A DNA stretch of 64,000 bases from Apostichopus japonicus (GCF_037975245.1 NC_092577.1:20520898-20584897); one strand, 5' to 3'; positions 11,524-22,745 are shown, counted from the first letter of the stretch. A program made the numbers and translations. The notes: generated by a model from the letters alone, not told the origin.

Positions 11524-12615
11524 CTACGAAGACGACGATTCCGTAAGCTTCAAGCGCGCCCTTGACGACATATCGTCGTCCGAGTCGTCACTTGAAGCCG
11601 ACCTTTTAAGAGAGGGTTCCCCCATTTCGTCGTACCAGCTCGTCCCAGTGGCACGTTTCGGCTCGCTGATCACCGATTCACCGGAGTCGCTGTCAGACAG
11701 AACCTCCGGAGAATCGATGACCACCGATTCTCCGTCAGACAAAGCCTCCGGATCTGGCGATACCGGCGGCGGACTGGGGACGGAACTGGACGAGTTGATG
11801 GGGGAAGCTGGTGGAGACTTTCTCGGTGCGGGCACGGGGTTGGGGTCTGCAACGACGGGGGAGGGTGAACCAGGTGCAGGGGAGGGTAAAATCCCACCAG
11901 ATTCCCCCTCCTCTCGTGAAGTAGTAGGTGCATCGGAACTTGACTTACCCCCACTCTTAGTCCTAGAGACATAAGAGGAGGGACAAGCTCGAAAGACATG
12001 TCCCTCCTTCCCACATAGTGAGCACACAACCTCGTTTGGGCAAGCGGTGCTATCATGCCCAAGACGAAGGCAGCGCCCACATTTCTTGTTTGGGCAGCCC
12101 TTGGCTTCGTGCCCGGTCTCCCCACACCTGAAGCAGGTACGGGGCTGACCGGGATACCGCACGTGGGCTTTATGCCCTGCTATAAACAGGAAGGAGGGAA
12201 TGTCCTGTTTCAGGTCGATCCGAACCTGTCGGTGCCCGTTCAACACCCCAGGGGCTTGTGCATAGGAGCACATTTTGGCAGCCTTGACAGCCCCGAACCG
12301 ACCCAAAACCGTTACGACAAGTTCCTGCCGCACCTCTAGTCCTACGTGGATGATAGTTACCCATACGGATCGCTCGTATGGAGTAACTGTCATCCCCTCG
12401 ACGTTACTCAGCAACGTGACACCTTTCTGACGGGCCACGTCACTGGTAAAACGTAAATCGTACGTATTACGACCCTGGAGAGCTTGCAAAGCATCAACCT
12501 CTCCAGGCACAACAACACCCTTGCTCTTCAAAATACTAAAAACTTGCACCGGTGGAACAGCTTGTTCACCGGTGAACGACAACTTAACTATCCGAGAATC
12601 ACGGCGCGATGCCAT
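11524..12615 (-). CDS. Family B ORF1: Gag-like CCHC zinc-knuckle protein
   Basis: About 363 codons from MASRRDSRIVKLSFTGEQ. I choose this ATG (12615-12613) rather than an upstream in-frame one because it aligns with the family A ORF1 start; the upstream extension is hydrophobic 5' UTR translation. Residues about 1-170 are the conserved N-terminal domain (NVEGMTVTPYERSVWVTII). Three knuckles follow: CFRCGETGHEAKGC, CGRCLRLGHDSTAC, CSLCGKEGHVFRAC. The C-terminal third is Ser/Pro/Asp-rich and disordered-looking, with repeats around SDGESVVIDSPE and ending in a run of serines. It is predicted to bind the element RNA. No interruption is visible. Confidence 0.88.
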   Translation of the reverse strand: MASRRDSRIVKLSFTGEQAVPPVQVFSILKSKGVVVPGEVDALQALQGRNTYDLRFTSDVARQKGVTLLSNVEGMTVTPYERSVWVTIIHVGLEVRQELVVTVLGRFGAVKAAKMCSYAQAPGVLNGHRQVRIDLKQDIPSFLFIAGHKAHVRYPGQPRTCFRCGETGHEAKGCPNKKCGRCLRLGHDSTACPNEVVCSLCGKEGHVFRACPSSYVSRTKSGGKSSSDAPTTSREEGESGGILPSPAPGSPSPVVADPNPVPAPRKSPPASPINSSSSVPSPPPVSPDPEALSDGESVVIDSPEVLSDSDSGESVISEPKRATGTSWYDEMGEPSLKRSASSDDSDDDMSSRARLKLTESSSS

Positions 12616-12828
12616 GATACCGAAGGTGGCTAGGCCACAGGGGAGTAACACAAAACAAACAAAAGACAGGATAGTGAAACAACAAACGATATACGAACTG
12701 AGGAAAACACACGAACACAAGCTATCACACCCGTCTGGCGGGAAGTATAGCACAGCACAGTACAATAACAGCTGTAACAGATGAAGAGCGAGAGCGAAAA
12801 CACGTCCGCACTCCACGAAAGCCAACTG

Positions 12829-13747
12829 CCAACTGTAAGATACCGTTGGTTATGGATGCCATTCGGCATCTGCACTGCTCCTGAATATCAGCGACGGCAG
12901 GACCAGGCTATTGAAGGTCTGCCTGGAGTGCGATCTTTTATTGATGATATTTTGGTCTATGGCGAAGGGGACACGTGCGTTAGACGAGGCTATCAAAGAC
13001 CATGACATAAAATTGGAAAAGCTAATGGAGAGATTTCGAGAAACCAACTTTAAGCTAAATCCAAAGAAGTTGAAGCTGAAATTTAATCACGTGCCATTCA
13101 TCGGACATTTGATTACTGACGAGGGTTTGAAGACAGACTCCAATAAAGTGAGAGCAGTAATGGAGATGCCTGACCCAACTGATGTTAAAGGAGTACAAAG
13201 GTTCATTGGCTTTGTGAATTACCTAAGCAAATTTCTGCCTGGCTTAAGTGATATTTGTGAACCTATCAGAAAGCTAACCCTATCAGAAAGCTGACACAGA
13301 GTGGTGCTGGATGGATGTTCATAAAGCTGCAGTGCAGAAGGTGAAACAGCTAATTTCAGCCAAGCCAGTTCTTCGTTACTATGATCAGACGAAGGAACTT
13401 ACACTCCAAAGTGACTCATCTGAAAGTGGATTGGGGTCAGTTATAACACAAGAAGGCCAACCTGTGGCGTATGCCAGTCTTGCTCTGACAGATCCCGAGA
13501 CTAGATACGCCCAAATCGAAAAGGAACTGTTAGCCGTTATATTTGGCCTGGAACGTTTTCACGAGTATACACATGGAAGGAAGGTAACAGTGCAAAGCCA
13601 CCATAAGCCTTTAGAAATTATCGCCAAGAAGCCACTACACATAGCACCAAAGCGTGTGCAACGTATGCTGTTACGGTTGCAGAAATATCACGCTCATATT
13701 GTCTATCATCCTGGAAAGGAGATGCTGTTCGCAGATACTGATCAGAA
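12829..13747 (+). pseudogene. Gypsy-1 pol, C-terminal half of RT and RNase H
   Basis: RYRWLWMPFGICTAPEYQRR and FIDDILVYGEG (catalytic Asp pair intact) continue the RT cut at 7949; a frameshift at about 12970 is followed by the connection domain (FNHVPFIGHLITDEGLKTDS, VQRFIGFVNYLSKFLPGLS). After another break at 13294, RNase H reads LTLQSDSSESGLGSVI, YAQIEKELLAVIFGLERF and VTVQSHHKPLE. The usual TDHKPLE is changed to SHHKPLE, so a catalytic Asp appears lost. It is damaged by frameshifts but readable throughout. Confidence 0.82.
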
Positions 13748-14957
13748 TTGGCAAAGTCATATTTCCACTTTAGAGATGAAATCACGTCACAAGATGGCAT
13801 AATCTTCAAAGGTGAAAGAGCCATAATCCCGACAATGATTAGACACGAGATGATGGAACGTGTCCACTCCTCGCATCTTGGGGTGGAAGGCTGTTTAAGA
13901 CGGGCCAGAGAGTCCATATACTGGCCTGGGATGACGTCAGCACTGAAAGACTACATCAGTAACTGTGACGTATGTACCACCTATGGGGCGAGGCAAGCTA
14001 AGGACACCCTCTTGCCACATGGTGTGCCTAATCGTCCTTGGGCTAAAGTGCGAACTGATCTCTTTTATTTTGATCACAAGAACTATTTCATCACAGTAGA
14101 CTATATGTCCAACTTCTGGGAAATTGATTTTCTTAAAGACACAACATCCACGACTGTGATCCGAAAATTGAAAGGGAATTTTGCAAGACATGGAATCCCA
14201 GATATTGTTGTATCAGACAATGGGCCCCAGTTTTCATCCGAGGAATTCAAGAAGTTCAGCAACACCTGGGAATTTGAACACAAAACCTCATCGCCAGGAT
14301 TCCCACATAGTAACGGAAAGGCTGAACAAGCAGTAAAGATGGCCAAGACTTTGCTACGAAAGTCAAAAGCTGCGAACCAAGACCCATATCTGGCAATACT
14401 AGACCTACGTATCACTCCAACACAAGGATTACAGAGCAGTCCAGCTCAACGACTGCTCAGCAGGAGAACGAAAACTCTCTTGCGTACATATCAGAGACTG
14501 TTAAAGCCTAAAACTGTTCGTAATGCTCAACAAGAAATGGCAAACAAGAAGAAACGTCAGGAGAAGTACTACGACAGAGGTGCCAAGGAACTTCAGTCAC
14601 TTGGACAAGGAGACCTAGTCAGACTCAACCCCATGGGGACGGAGAAGGAATGGCAGAAGGGACAGGTGACACACCCAGGTCAAAGACTTCGGAGAAACAG
14701 ACGGCATCTGAGGAGGATCCCTGGAACACAATTACATAAGTCATCTGAGGAAAGTGACATTCACACCTCACACGAGAGAATCACACATGGACAGCTACAC
14801 ACCTAGGCAAACTCCAAACAGAGGTCAAAACAGTGACACACAGACAGATCATGAACAACAAACACCGACAACAAGGTCAGGAAGAGCACACAAATTACGA
14901 AAATACTTGAAACAACATTATGAAGTTTACACGGATGTTTTGAGCAATGGTAATTAG
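13748..14957 (+). pseudogene. Gypsy-1 integrase and C-terminal tail
   Basis: The HHCC zinc-binding region is visible as ERVHSSHLGVEGCL and ISNCDVC. The catalytic core has VRTDLFYFDHKNY, VVSDNGPQFSSEEF and HSNGKAEQAVKMAKTLL, giving the D, D and E residues. The frame is open for about 350 codons to 14806, then a Ser/Thr/Gln-rich tail in another frame (to 14957) resembles Gypsy integrase C-termini. This is the best preserved module of Gypsy-1. Integrase inserts the cDNA of the element into host DNA. Confidence 0.85.
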
Positions 14958-15315
14958 GTTCACTTGCACATAACATTGTAGGTTCATCCACACATGTGTA
15001 GAAGATTGTTTTTTTTTTTTTGGAACTCTGAAAAAAAAAAAAAAACAGGGACAGATATTCATGTGAACAGTTGGTGGTAAAATGGACACTTCAAAAGTTG
15101 TTGTGGAATCAAAATTGTTTTTTGGACTGAGTTTTTGGTTCCTAGTGAAAAGAACACAGAACTGCATTACTTTAGTTAAAATGAGCCAGAAACTGTAATT
15201 GACCTTGTTCATACAGGTCATTTTTTATTTTGCATGTTATTGCTGCTTTTCAGCCAATGCTATTGTTTTGAGTGTACATGAGTAAAGTTTGCATTTTTGC
15301 CAATTCTTTTTTTTC
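14958..15315. other. Non-coding Gypsy-1 3' region
   Basis: Between the integrase tail and the polypurine tract; contains a T-rich and an A-rich homopolymer pair (15010-15045). Nothing else seen. Confidence 0.5.
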
Positions 15316-15383
15316 AAAAGAGAAAGGATGTAACAAGTACTTCTTTTAGTTCGTGGCACCCGACGATGACTCGCCTGCCTAAT
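15316..15383 (+). repeat. Polypurine tract and start of Gypsy-1 3' LTR
   Basis: AAAAGAGAAAGGA (15316-15328) is a polypurine tract, the usual plus-strand primer site, directly before TGTAACAAGTACTTC (15329), a TG-initiated LTR start. The LTR text is interrupted at about 15384 by a family B fragment. Its remainder may lie within 16082-16439 but I could not prove it without the 5' LTR. Confidence 0.6.
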
Positions 15384-15384
15384 A

Positions 15385-16081
15385 AACCATATACCATTAA
15401 TTTTGATGTTCTGATCCGACTACGACGCACCAAATGGTACGTCCCCTGTATCTCCAGCTACCAAGGCGAAGGCCCTTTCTTTTTTCCGGATTCAACTTTG
15501 CCCCAGTAGCTCTCTCAAAGATAGATAAATCCTGCGAGAGGGCACGAAAGGAGCCCAGACTCGAAACAACACACGTGACGTCATCTGCATATTGAACGCA
15601 TTTCACTTTGGCACCCCCTGGCACAACGAATGGAACAAGTCTTGAGTCCCTTTCCAAAAGACGAGAGAGGGACTCGCTAAACATAAAGCAATAGAGACAG
15701 AGGGCACCCCTGGCGCACCCCCCTCTCCACGTTAAAACCCTCTGAACAAAACCCATTTACGATAACAGAACTGAAACTTTGCTGATAGAAAACAGAAATC
15801 TATTTACGATAATTTGGGTGCAACTGAAACGTCTCCAATACATTCATTAAGAAACTACGATCCACCATGTCAAAGGCCTTCTGCTGGTCCAATGCACATA
15901 GGAGATCACGTTCAATAATAAAGTCGGTCAAGTCGCGCATCAACCGCAAACTCTGCTGGATGCAATGACCCTTCATTGCACAAGTCTGGAGATCACCCAC
16001 AAGATGCGGCATAGCCAGTGCAAGGCGGTTGCACAAAGCAACTTGTAGTCCACATTTAACAAGGTGATCGGACGCTTGTTA
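15385..16081 (-). mobile_element. Family B ORF2 fragment (RT only), truncated at both ends
   Basis: The sequence is near-identical to 9260-9975 of element B1 and reads on the minus strand LNPEKRKGLRLGSWRYRG, QYADDVTCVVSSLGSFRAL and FDMVDRSFLMNVLETFQL, with small deletions near 15790, 15890 and 16038. It lacks the element's 3' end, so it is not a normal 5'-truncated insertion. It sits inside the putative Gypsy-1 3' LTR. Confidence 0.85.
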
Positions 16082-16439
16082 TGAGCTAGAGTGTATACTT
16101 TTTAAGTAGCCCTCAATCCTCAGAGGCTGCATGGACCTTCTCAAGTATATGCCTATACTTATATAGTAATCCTCAGAACATCCTGGACAGCATGCTCCAG
16201 ACGATGCCTAACCAGTATAGCCTAGTTTAATTATCACTAATAAATAGTCGAGTTTTCCCCTCAAAACTTCATAGAAGTATATTGTGAACCCATTAGGCTG
16301 ATCCATGATCTCCCCCCGCCCCCTCCACTGTACACAGATGTTTGTCTTAAGACCTCATGTTTTTAATAAAACTCAACTGCGAAGTCTGCCATATACCATA
16401 CATACGTTTACCCTGATAGTTGAACCAGCACCAGATAGT
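16082..16439. other. Non-coding, possibly remainder of Gypsy-1 LTR
   Basis: AT-rich, with an AATAAA-like word near 16240; no coding potential recognised. Confidence 0.3.
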
Positions 16440-16740
16440 TGAAGTCTGACACTCGCCTTCACATTGAAGGCGATTTTCGCCATTTATCTGGGGCTGCCTT
16501 TTTTGGACGGTGGTGTGCTGGGGAGGGGTTTTTCATTTCGCTGCGTGCGGGTCGTCCTTCTGTACGTTTTTGAATGTTTGAGTGGGGAGGGGGTTGGGCG
16601 TTTTGTCTCTGCAGGTCGGCGGGCGTGTGTTTTTTTTTGGCTTGCTTGACCTGAGTTTCGTTTGTCAGAATGGGATGGTTCGGTAGTGCCGTTTGGCCGT
16701 GACGTTTTGTATCCCGCATGGCGGGTCACGTAAAAAGCAC
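16440..16740 (+). mobile_element. Family B 3'-end fragment
   Basis: It matches the last 300 bp of B1 in reverse orientation, beginning GAAGTCTGACACTCGCC and ending with the hairpin CCCGCATGGCGGG followed by TCACGTAAAAAGCAC at 16740. It is a classic 5'-truncated non-LTR insertion; no clear target duplication was seen. Confidence 0.85.
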
Positions 16741-17589
16741 TCTAGCTAGGATGATTACTAAACAGTTCCTCAAAGTGTATTCCTTCAATTATAGTTTAGG
16801 AAGTACCAACTGCTGAATCTCACCACAGCGGAGCATAGGAATAGGAGCTGGTTACGGACGTGGTGACTTCATTCAGGTTTTCCAGATGTTTATGGTTTTG
16901 ACAATATATCGTTCACTGACTTTTTCAGGTTTAATTGCTAATAGTTGTTGTACCAAACCTCATACTCTTGAATCCCAGATATTAGCATAGGCAGATATTC
17001 TAATAGGGTTATATGTGAGTGAATGCCATTGAAATAGTTTGCCTGAGAAAGTAAATTGCACTTGCAAGTACTGTGAATGTGTTAACAAGTGCTTTAAGCA
17101 TTGGATAATTCAGGTGTGACTTTTTGTTCTTCGGTTAATTTTCTACAGCTCAGGGTCCTTGATGGGGACTTCATTGTTCCTCATTCTCATTTCTACTCAA
17201 CTATTCTTCTGTAATCCTAGCCTATTCATGTTGGTCTAAGTATAAAATAACAGACCCCTGTTTGACTTTCATATACAATAATGTTCTTAAAATGTGTACT
17301 TTTACCTTTAACATGGAGTTTGAATTTTAAAATATGTGCCATTGCTAGATAACAAATCTTTAAAGCTGTTGCTAATGAACGTAGATATATTTCATTACAT
17401 GTCCACCTGTCGGCTGCGTATAACAGAGTGTATCTATAAAACTCCAGAAGAAACGTTAAGGGAGTAATTGGGACTACTGGATTTATTGAGTGATAGTGGC
17501 CACAAATTGAGAGAACTCCTGAAAATTGTAGAGCATATACTATTCCTATTTAATGACACATATCTTGAAGTTGTATTTTATTTTTAGTC
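16741..17589. other. No gene recognised
   Basis: AT-rich sequence without convincing ORFs on either strand; no repeat relationship seen to the rest of the window. Confidence 0.4.
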
Positions 17590-18650
17590 CAGCTTTCCCC
17601 ACTGACGACAACCAACCAAGGGAGCAGGCGGGATTGAGAAGAAATTTCTTAAAAATAGATCACATTTCACACCCTCAACCAACTGAAGGAAAAATGTCAC
17701 GAGTTCAATATACCTGTATGTGTCGCTTTCGTGGACTATGAGAAAGCTTTCGATTTCGTTCAAACCTAGGCAGTTCTCGAGGCACTGAAAGAGCAAGACA
17801 TTAACCCTAACTACATCAAAGTAATGAAAGACATCTATACTGGCAGCACAAACTAGTTAAGTTACACAAAGAAAGCAACAAAATACCAATAAGGAAAGGG
17901 GTGAGGCAGGGAGATACCATATCTCCAAAGCTCCTTACAGCATGCTTAGAACACATCTTCAAAGACTTCAATATGCTACAGGATTTGGACATAGCAAGCA
18001 GACCAATCAGTTAAACAAAAACCAATCATCATTAATGGAACAGAATTGGAACATGTATCTGAATACATTTACCTGGGACAAAGGTTCACTCTCACCGAAA
18101 GGAATCAAGATAATGAAAGGAGGAGGATCAAAGCAGGGTGGCAAGCATTTGGCAGATACAGACACATCTTGAAGGGCAATCTACCATTGTGCTTAAAAAA
18201 GAAAGTATGACCAATGCAGTCTCCCGTCAATGACATATACAGGAGAAACATAGACACTAACAATTAAAATGGAAAGAAAGTTAGCAGCCGCACAACATAA
18301 CATGGAGAGGAGTATGCTTAACATAACATACAAAGATCACAAAACCAATAGATGGATAAGGGAACAGACCAAGGTACAGGATACAATGGAAGTAATCAAA
18401 CATCTTAAATGGACATGGGTCGGCCATGTCACTAGAAGGGGAGTTGGAGCACGCTAACCACTGTATGGACACCGCTTGACGGGAAAAGGAACAGAGGCAG
18501 GCAAAGAAAGAGATGGAGAGATGAAATACAGCAATTCTGGAATGAAACCAATTGGTACACATATTCAAGGTGTAGAATCATGCTTTGGCCTTCATCCAGC
18601 AGTGGATCGACAACGGCTGAAGAAAATCCCCACTAGAGGTTACTGGCATA
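17590..18650 (+). pseudogene. RTE-type endonuclease-RT pseudogene fragment
   Basis: Broken frames give DDNQPREQAGLRRNF, VAFVDYEKAFDFVQT, LEALKEQDINPNYIKVMKD, IPIRKGVRQGDTISPKL, EHVSEYIYLGQRFTLTERN, and finally AQHNMERSMLNITYKDHKT and LKWTWVGHVTRRGVGA. This is the characteristic order of RTE-clade (BovB-like) reverse transcriptases, palm through C-terminal region. Stops and frameshifts recur, and the endonuclease domain is absent. It is unrelated to the Tx1-like families nearby. Confidence 0.8.
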
Positions 18651-18754
18651 CTGGGCTATCCACATTAAGCAGAAGTACGTGTACAAAAATTATACTACGC
18701 TAGTAGGGCCTAGACGTAGAGTGCCTAACTTAAGTCTGGTACTCGGGTGAGTAT

Positions 18755-19435
18755 TCAGGTATTTGATGTTCGGTTTGCCTCGGAGGCTGCCCGCGTCCGG
18801 AGCGTCCGTGTGTTGGAGGGAGTTGAGGGACTGAGGGTCGCACCGTGTGACGGTTCGGTGTGGGTGGGGGTCCTCCATCTCCCTCTGGACATGTCTGAGC
18901 GGGTTGTGCGGACACTGGGGCGTTCTAGGAGGGTAACCGGCTGCGGGGAGCCGGAGTTCCTTCAATGTGTGGGTGTCGGGACCGGGACTAGACGAGTGGG
19001 AGTCGGACTCGGGTCCGATATCCCCTCTACCTTGTGGGCTGGTGGGCGCAGGGCCCACATTGCATACCCGGGCCGGCCTCGCACTTAATGGAGGTGTGGG
19101 CTGGAGGGGCATGGGGGTCGGGCATGCCCTGGACGAGTGTCGAGGGGATGTCGTGTGTGGCTCGTGTGGGAAAGCGGGCCATCTCGCCCGTTTATGCCCG
19201 GACCGCTCGTGCGCCGCGAGAGTGGCTGTGGCTGAGGCGGTCACCGTTCCGGCCTCTGACACCATACCACCTGATGCTCCATTGATCGCCCCAGTGTCCG
19301 ACACTGGCGCCCCAGTGGAGGATTTGTTCCCCCTTTCGTGTCCCACCTCGTCTGCCAGCCTGCCCACTGAGGCGCAGCTGGACAAAACGGCGGAGATGGT
19401 ACTAGCGGAGTGGCATGCGGAGCAGGATGCCCCGA
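18755..19435 (+). pseudogene. Family A ORF1 fragment, divergent GC-rich copy
   Basis: VFDVRFASEAARVRSVRVLE, GVEGLRVAPCDGSVWVGVL, RPRT-terminated N-domain, then CGSCGKAGHLARLC and the acidic tail (QLDKTAEMVLAEWHAEQD). The 5' end is missing, one zinc knuckle has been deleted, and the copy is unusually GC-rich. It stops abruptly at 19435 where an oppositely oriented ORF1 copy begins. Confidence 0.8.
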
Positions 19436-20410
19436 CTAGTATCACCGATAGCGGGCGTAGCTACCGGTGAACCAGTACAAGCGGCATCCTGCGCCGCATG
19501 CCACTCCGCTAGTACCATCTCCGCCGTTTTGTCCTGCTCTGCCTCAGTGGGCAGGCTGGCAGTCTCTGCAAGTTCGATCAGGGTCGGACACGAAAGGGGG
19601 AAGAAAGCCTCCACCGGGGCGCTAGTGTCGGATATAAACGGGCGAGATGGCCCGTTTTCCCACACGAGTTGCAAACGATATCCCCTCTACACTCGGCCAG
19701 GGTATGCCCAACCTATAAACAGCGGCTACACCGCTTGTTCGGGCACAACCTGGCCTTATGCCCTTCCAGCCCACACCTCCAACAAGTGCGAGTCCGGCCC
19801 GGGTATGCAATGTGGGCCCTGTGCCCATTAGCCCACAAGGTAGAGGGGATATCGGACTTGAGTTCAACTCTAACTCGTCTAGTCCCGGTCTTGACACCCT
19901 TACATTCAAGGAATTCCGGCTCGTCGAAGCCAGTCACTTTCCCAAAACGCCCCAGTGTCCACACAACAACCTCTTCAGACATGTCCAGATGGAGATGGAG
20001 GACTGTCACCCACACCGAACTGTCATACGGTGTACCAGTCCCTCCAACACATGGACACCTCGGACGCGGGCAGCCTCCGAGGTGAACCGAACATCAAAAA
20101 CATTCATACCCCGGAGAGGTTTACGCTGAAGCGCGTCAAGCTCTCCAGGGACCTTTAAACCAACAGAACGCAAAACTGAAAAAGAAATTGTCCGGGGACG
20201 ACCTTAGCCTCCCGATTACGAATTTGCTGTCACGGGGAGCCGCCATGACAGCTAGGGGTGTGGCAAGCCACGCACCTACCAAAAACAAAAAGCCAAAACT
20301 ACACTAAACAAACTACAAACTATTGAAAGGCCAAGGTAAAAAACAAAGTGTGTGTTCAACGAAAAGTGGAGAGCAGCCGAAAACACGTCCGCACTCCACT
20401 CCACGAAAGC
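19436..20410 (-). mobile_element. Family A 5' fragment (5' UTR plus ORF1), inverted
   Basis: On the minus strand the 5' block CGTGGAGTGCGGACGTG lies near 20400, the ORF1 ATG at 20246, then QVVVWTLGRFGKVTGFDEPE-type text, WRCGLEGHKARLC and CSRCL. The coding runs toward 19436, so this copy and 18755-19435 meet tail to tail. Only the 5' half of the element is present, the reverse of ordinary 5' truncation. Frameshifts are present. Confidence 0.82.
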
Positions 20411-22000
20411 AAACTGAGCAGACTTCAATACATCTTCGTGGAGTGTGTCATATGTCATTGGCTTGGTTGTATTTGCTATTGAACGACTACAACTTGGATT
20501 CCAAGAGGTGGATGGAGCTTGTGCCATTTTATTACTTAGGAACTTGGCTAGAACTTTAACACTAAGGTGTGTCTTTAAACACAGCTGCTACAAGATAGGA
20601 TTATTGGGGTATAAGCATCGGATTAAGTCTTATTGCAGTAGACCATCACAAAAGAAGACGTTTCAATGGAATTAGTTGTCAATAACAATGTTTATTGATT
20701 TATTGATCGTAACTTATTACATATTCATTCTTTGCTCTTAATTGTGTTAAATATTCATGTTATTTATTACATATCCACTATTACGCTTTTGTTACATGGT
20801 AATGAATATGCAAATATGGTAAAAAAGAAAGAGTTAAGGTTTCAATTTTTCTTCCACACGCCAAATCTTGATCCGGCTGTCATGGACACAGCGGAAAAGT
20901 GTAGGAAATACGTAAACCACCTTAAGAAAGTTGTTCCCACAGTTGTAGTGCAAAAAGGCGGACCATCCGGGTTCTAATTAGAAGAAAGACATTAGAAAAT
21001 TGAAAAAAATATTAAAGTCTTTGCTGTCGGCATACTTTAACACATTATTACTAGCACCCGTCTGTGGTGGTCTTTACGCAACAGTATTTGGTTTTGACAC
21101 ATATAGATGAAAAGCAAGCGACAAAATCGTTCACCCGTTTTGGTTTAATCGAATGCGGAACATCAAACAGTGGATTTCTTGAAAATAAGAAAATTTCAAA
21201 CAGTGGATTCCTTGAAAATAAGAAAATTTCACTATGTGGCTGTCATAATAATTTGAAACTTTGGTAAGAACACGCAGCAAGTACTGTATAATTAGTAGTG
21301 TCTCTCAAATTATAGTCGTGTGTGCAAGCTTTGGATCCCGTTTGGGGAATTTGGCTATCTGGTAGGATCGTAGGATCGTCTTAATAGAGCAGAATAGATT
21401 CAAAATAAAATGGACCGGTTATTCAGAATAGTCGTTTGTTGCCGAAGCAAGATCTCGAATACTACGAAGGAACATTAAGTTACAAGCAAGCGATTGGAAA
21501 AGCGTCGATATTAAGCCATGTCAACGAGGGGATACAGTTGCACGTAAGAATCAGAATGGAACGAAGGGGATCGTGTATTTCTGACCGAGTGAACTACATT
21601 AGCCTTCTTGACTATAGCACAAGAACAATTTTTGAGGATATATAAGTTTAAAGTTTTTGGCTTCAACCTCCGTAATGTTTAAAAATTCTTTCTGTAATCT
21701 ATGTCATTCCTTTCAAGAGGGGGGAGTTTTGTCTTATTTAAAACAGACTTCTGCCCGGCTTACAACATCATTGCCTGTTACATTTTTCCCCAAAAAAATT
21801 GGCTGATAATAGCACGTTTACTAGACTATTGTATTTTATTTTGCTTGTAAATCTTAGATTCGCACGGCCGAACGTCTTCACAAGTATGAACACGTCCAAG
21901 ATTTCTGGTGGGAACAGAGCCAATCTGCAATGATGAGCCTGCGTGTCGCAAGGAGGATGTCCAATGTGGGCTGTATGTGTATGTATGTATGTATGTGTGT
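20411..22000. other. No gene recognised; a 33-bp tandem duplication at 21164-21229
   Basis: AT-rich sequence. Two adjacent 33-bp units beginning CAAACAGTGGATT differ by one base. Short open frames near 20820-20975 and 21436-21645 show no recognisable motif. Confidence 0.4.
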
Positions 22001-22515
22001 GTGCTTTTTACGTGCAAAGAAAACGGACACGGACAAAAGGTCAACAGAACCAAAAACTCAGTCTCAGTCTGTAAAAGAACCACCACAAACAACCACCAGT
22101 AAAACAACCAGCAAAACCCAACTGAAACCCACAAACACAAATCTCTCACCAACGCAGCGTCTAACGTAACGCGAAAAGGACACGGACCAAAAGGCCAACA
22201 GAAGCAAAACCCCCAAAAAACACTACAAACCGGCCCCAAAAAGCCAACCCTCCCCCCCCCAAAAAAAATCATATTATGCAACGACCACACAACCCCCACA
22301 CCCAACAACCAACTTACTCCAAACCCCCCCCCCCGGGGAACGCCGTCCCGACAGCAGACGAGAGGCCTTTTGGGGGCACCCCTCAACCCATTCACATTAA
22401 GGGTGACGAGGGATAAGGTGCCTATCTACGATGTTTTCTTCCCAACACGGGTCTTTTCAGGCACCTAGTCGTGTTCCCCCCTTTTCCTGCGAGCGAGCAG
22501 AGTTCTTAGCTCCTC
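22001..22515 (-). mobile_element. Internally deleted family A fragment inserted in a GTAT microsatellite
   Basis: The 3' end (GTGCTTTTTACGTG on the plus strand) is at 22001. On the minus strand the segment holds the end of ORF1 (LRTLLARRKRG), the beginning of ORF2 (TLNVNGLRGAPKRP), then a jump directly to the ORF2 C-terminus (VCCRDGVPR) and the 3' UTR. Nearly all of ORF2 is missing, with a junction different from the copies at 28216 and 43154. Both flanks are TGTATGTA-type microsatellite, so the insertion split the array. Confidence 0.8.
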
Positions 22516-22524
22516 GTCTTTCTT

Positions 22525-22745
22525 GTATGTGTATGTATGTCGTATGTATGTATGTGTGTACACCCACCCCACCCCCTTACTTACCACAGACTCAAAGGTG
22601 AGTTCAGTGAATGATTGGTGCTTGCACCCATTTCCCCAATGACAGGAAAAGTATGCAATTGCACTATGTATGTATGTATGTATGTATGTATGTATGTATG
22701 TATGTATGTATGTATGTATGATGTATAGTATATATATATATATAT
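22525..22745. repeat. (TGTA)n and (TA)n microsatellites
   Basis: TGTATGTA runs at 22525-22560 and 22664-22720, the latter grading into (TA)n at 22730-22745. Open frames here are artefacts of the repeat. Confidence 0.9.

Larger units (their letters stand above)
7950..12828 (-). mobile_element. Tx1-like non-LTR retrotransposon, family B, nearly intact (B1)
   Basis: A minus-strand element of about 4.88 kb with the 5' block CGTGGAGTGCGGACGTG (near 12820), ORF1, ORF2 and a 3' UTR ending in a CACGTAAAAAG-type terminus at 7950. It sits inside the RT of Gypsy-1; the target duplication is at most about 3 bp (GTA). ORF1 is uninterrupted and ORF2 carries one visible frameshift, so it is much younger than A1. 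Its proteins are clearly homologous to family A but diverged, while both ends of the element are shared with family A. Confidence 0.9.
6670..15383 (+). mobile_element. Ty3/Gypsy LTR retrotransposon (Gypsy-1), split by family B element, no 5' LTR present
   Basis: Gag (from 6694), a damaged protease, the first half of RT (to 7949), then after the 4.9-kb family B insertion the second half of RT, RNase H and integrase (12829-14957). A polypurine tract (15316-15328) precedes a putative 3' LTR starting TGTAAC at 15329. Reading across the insertion, RT text ending FNTPY is continued by RYRWLWMPFGI, so the insertion interrupted one gene. The 5' LTR and leader are absent: family A element A1 abuts just 24 bp before the gag ATG. 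Many stops and frameshifts mark it as old. Confidence 0.82.

Noticed and set aside
12616-12825. N-terminal extension of family B ORF1
   Set aside because: The first ~70 codons are hydrophobic, not shared with family A ORF1, and precede the conserved MASRR start; this is the 5' UTR.
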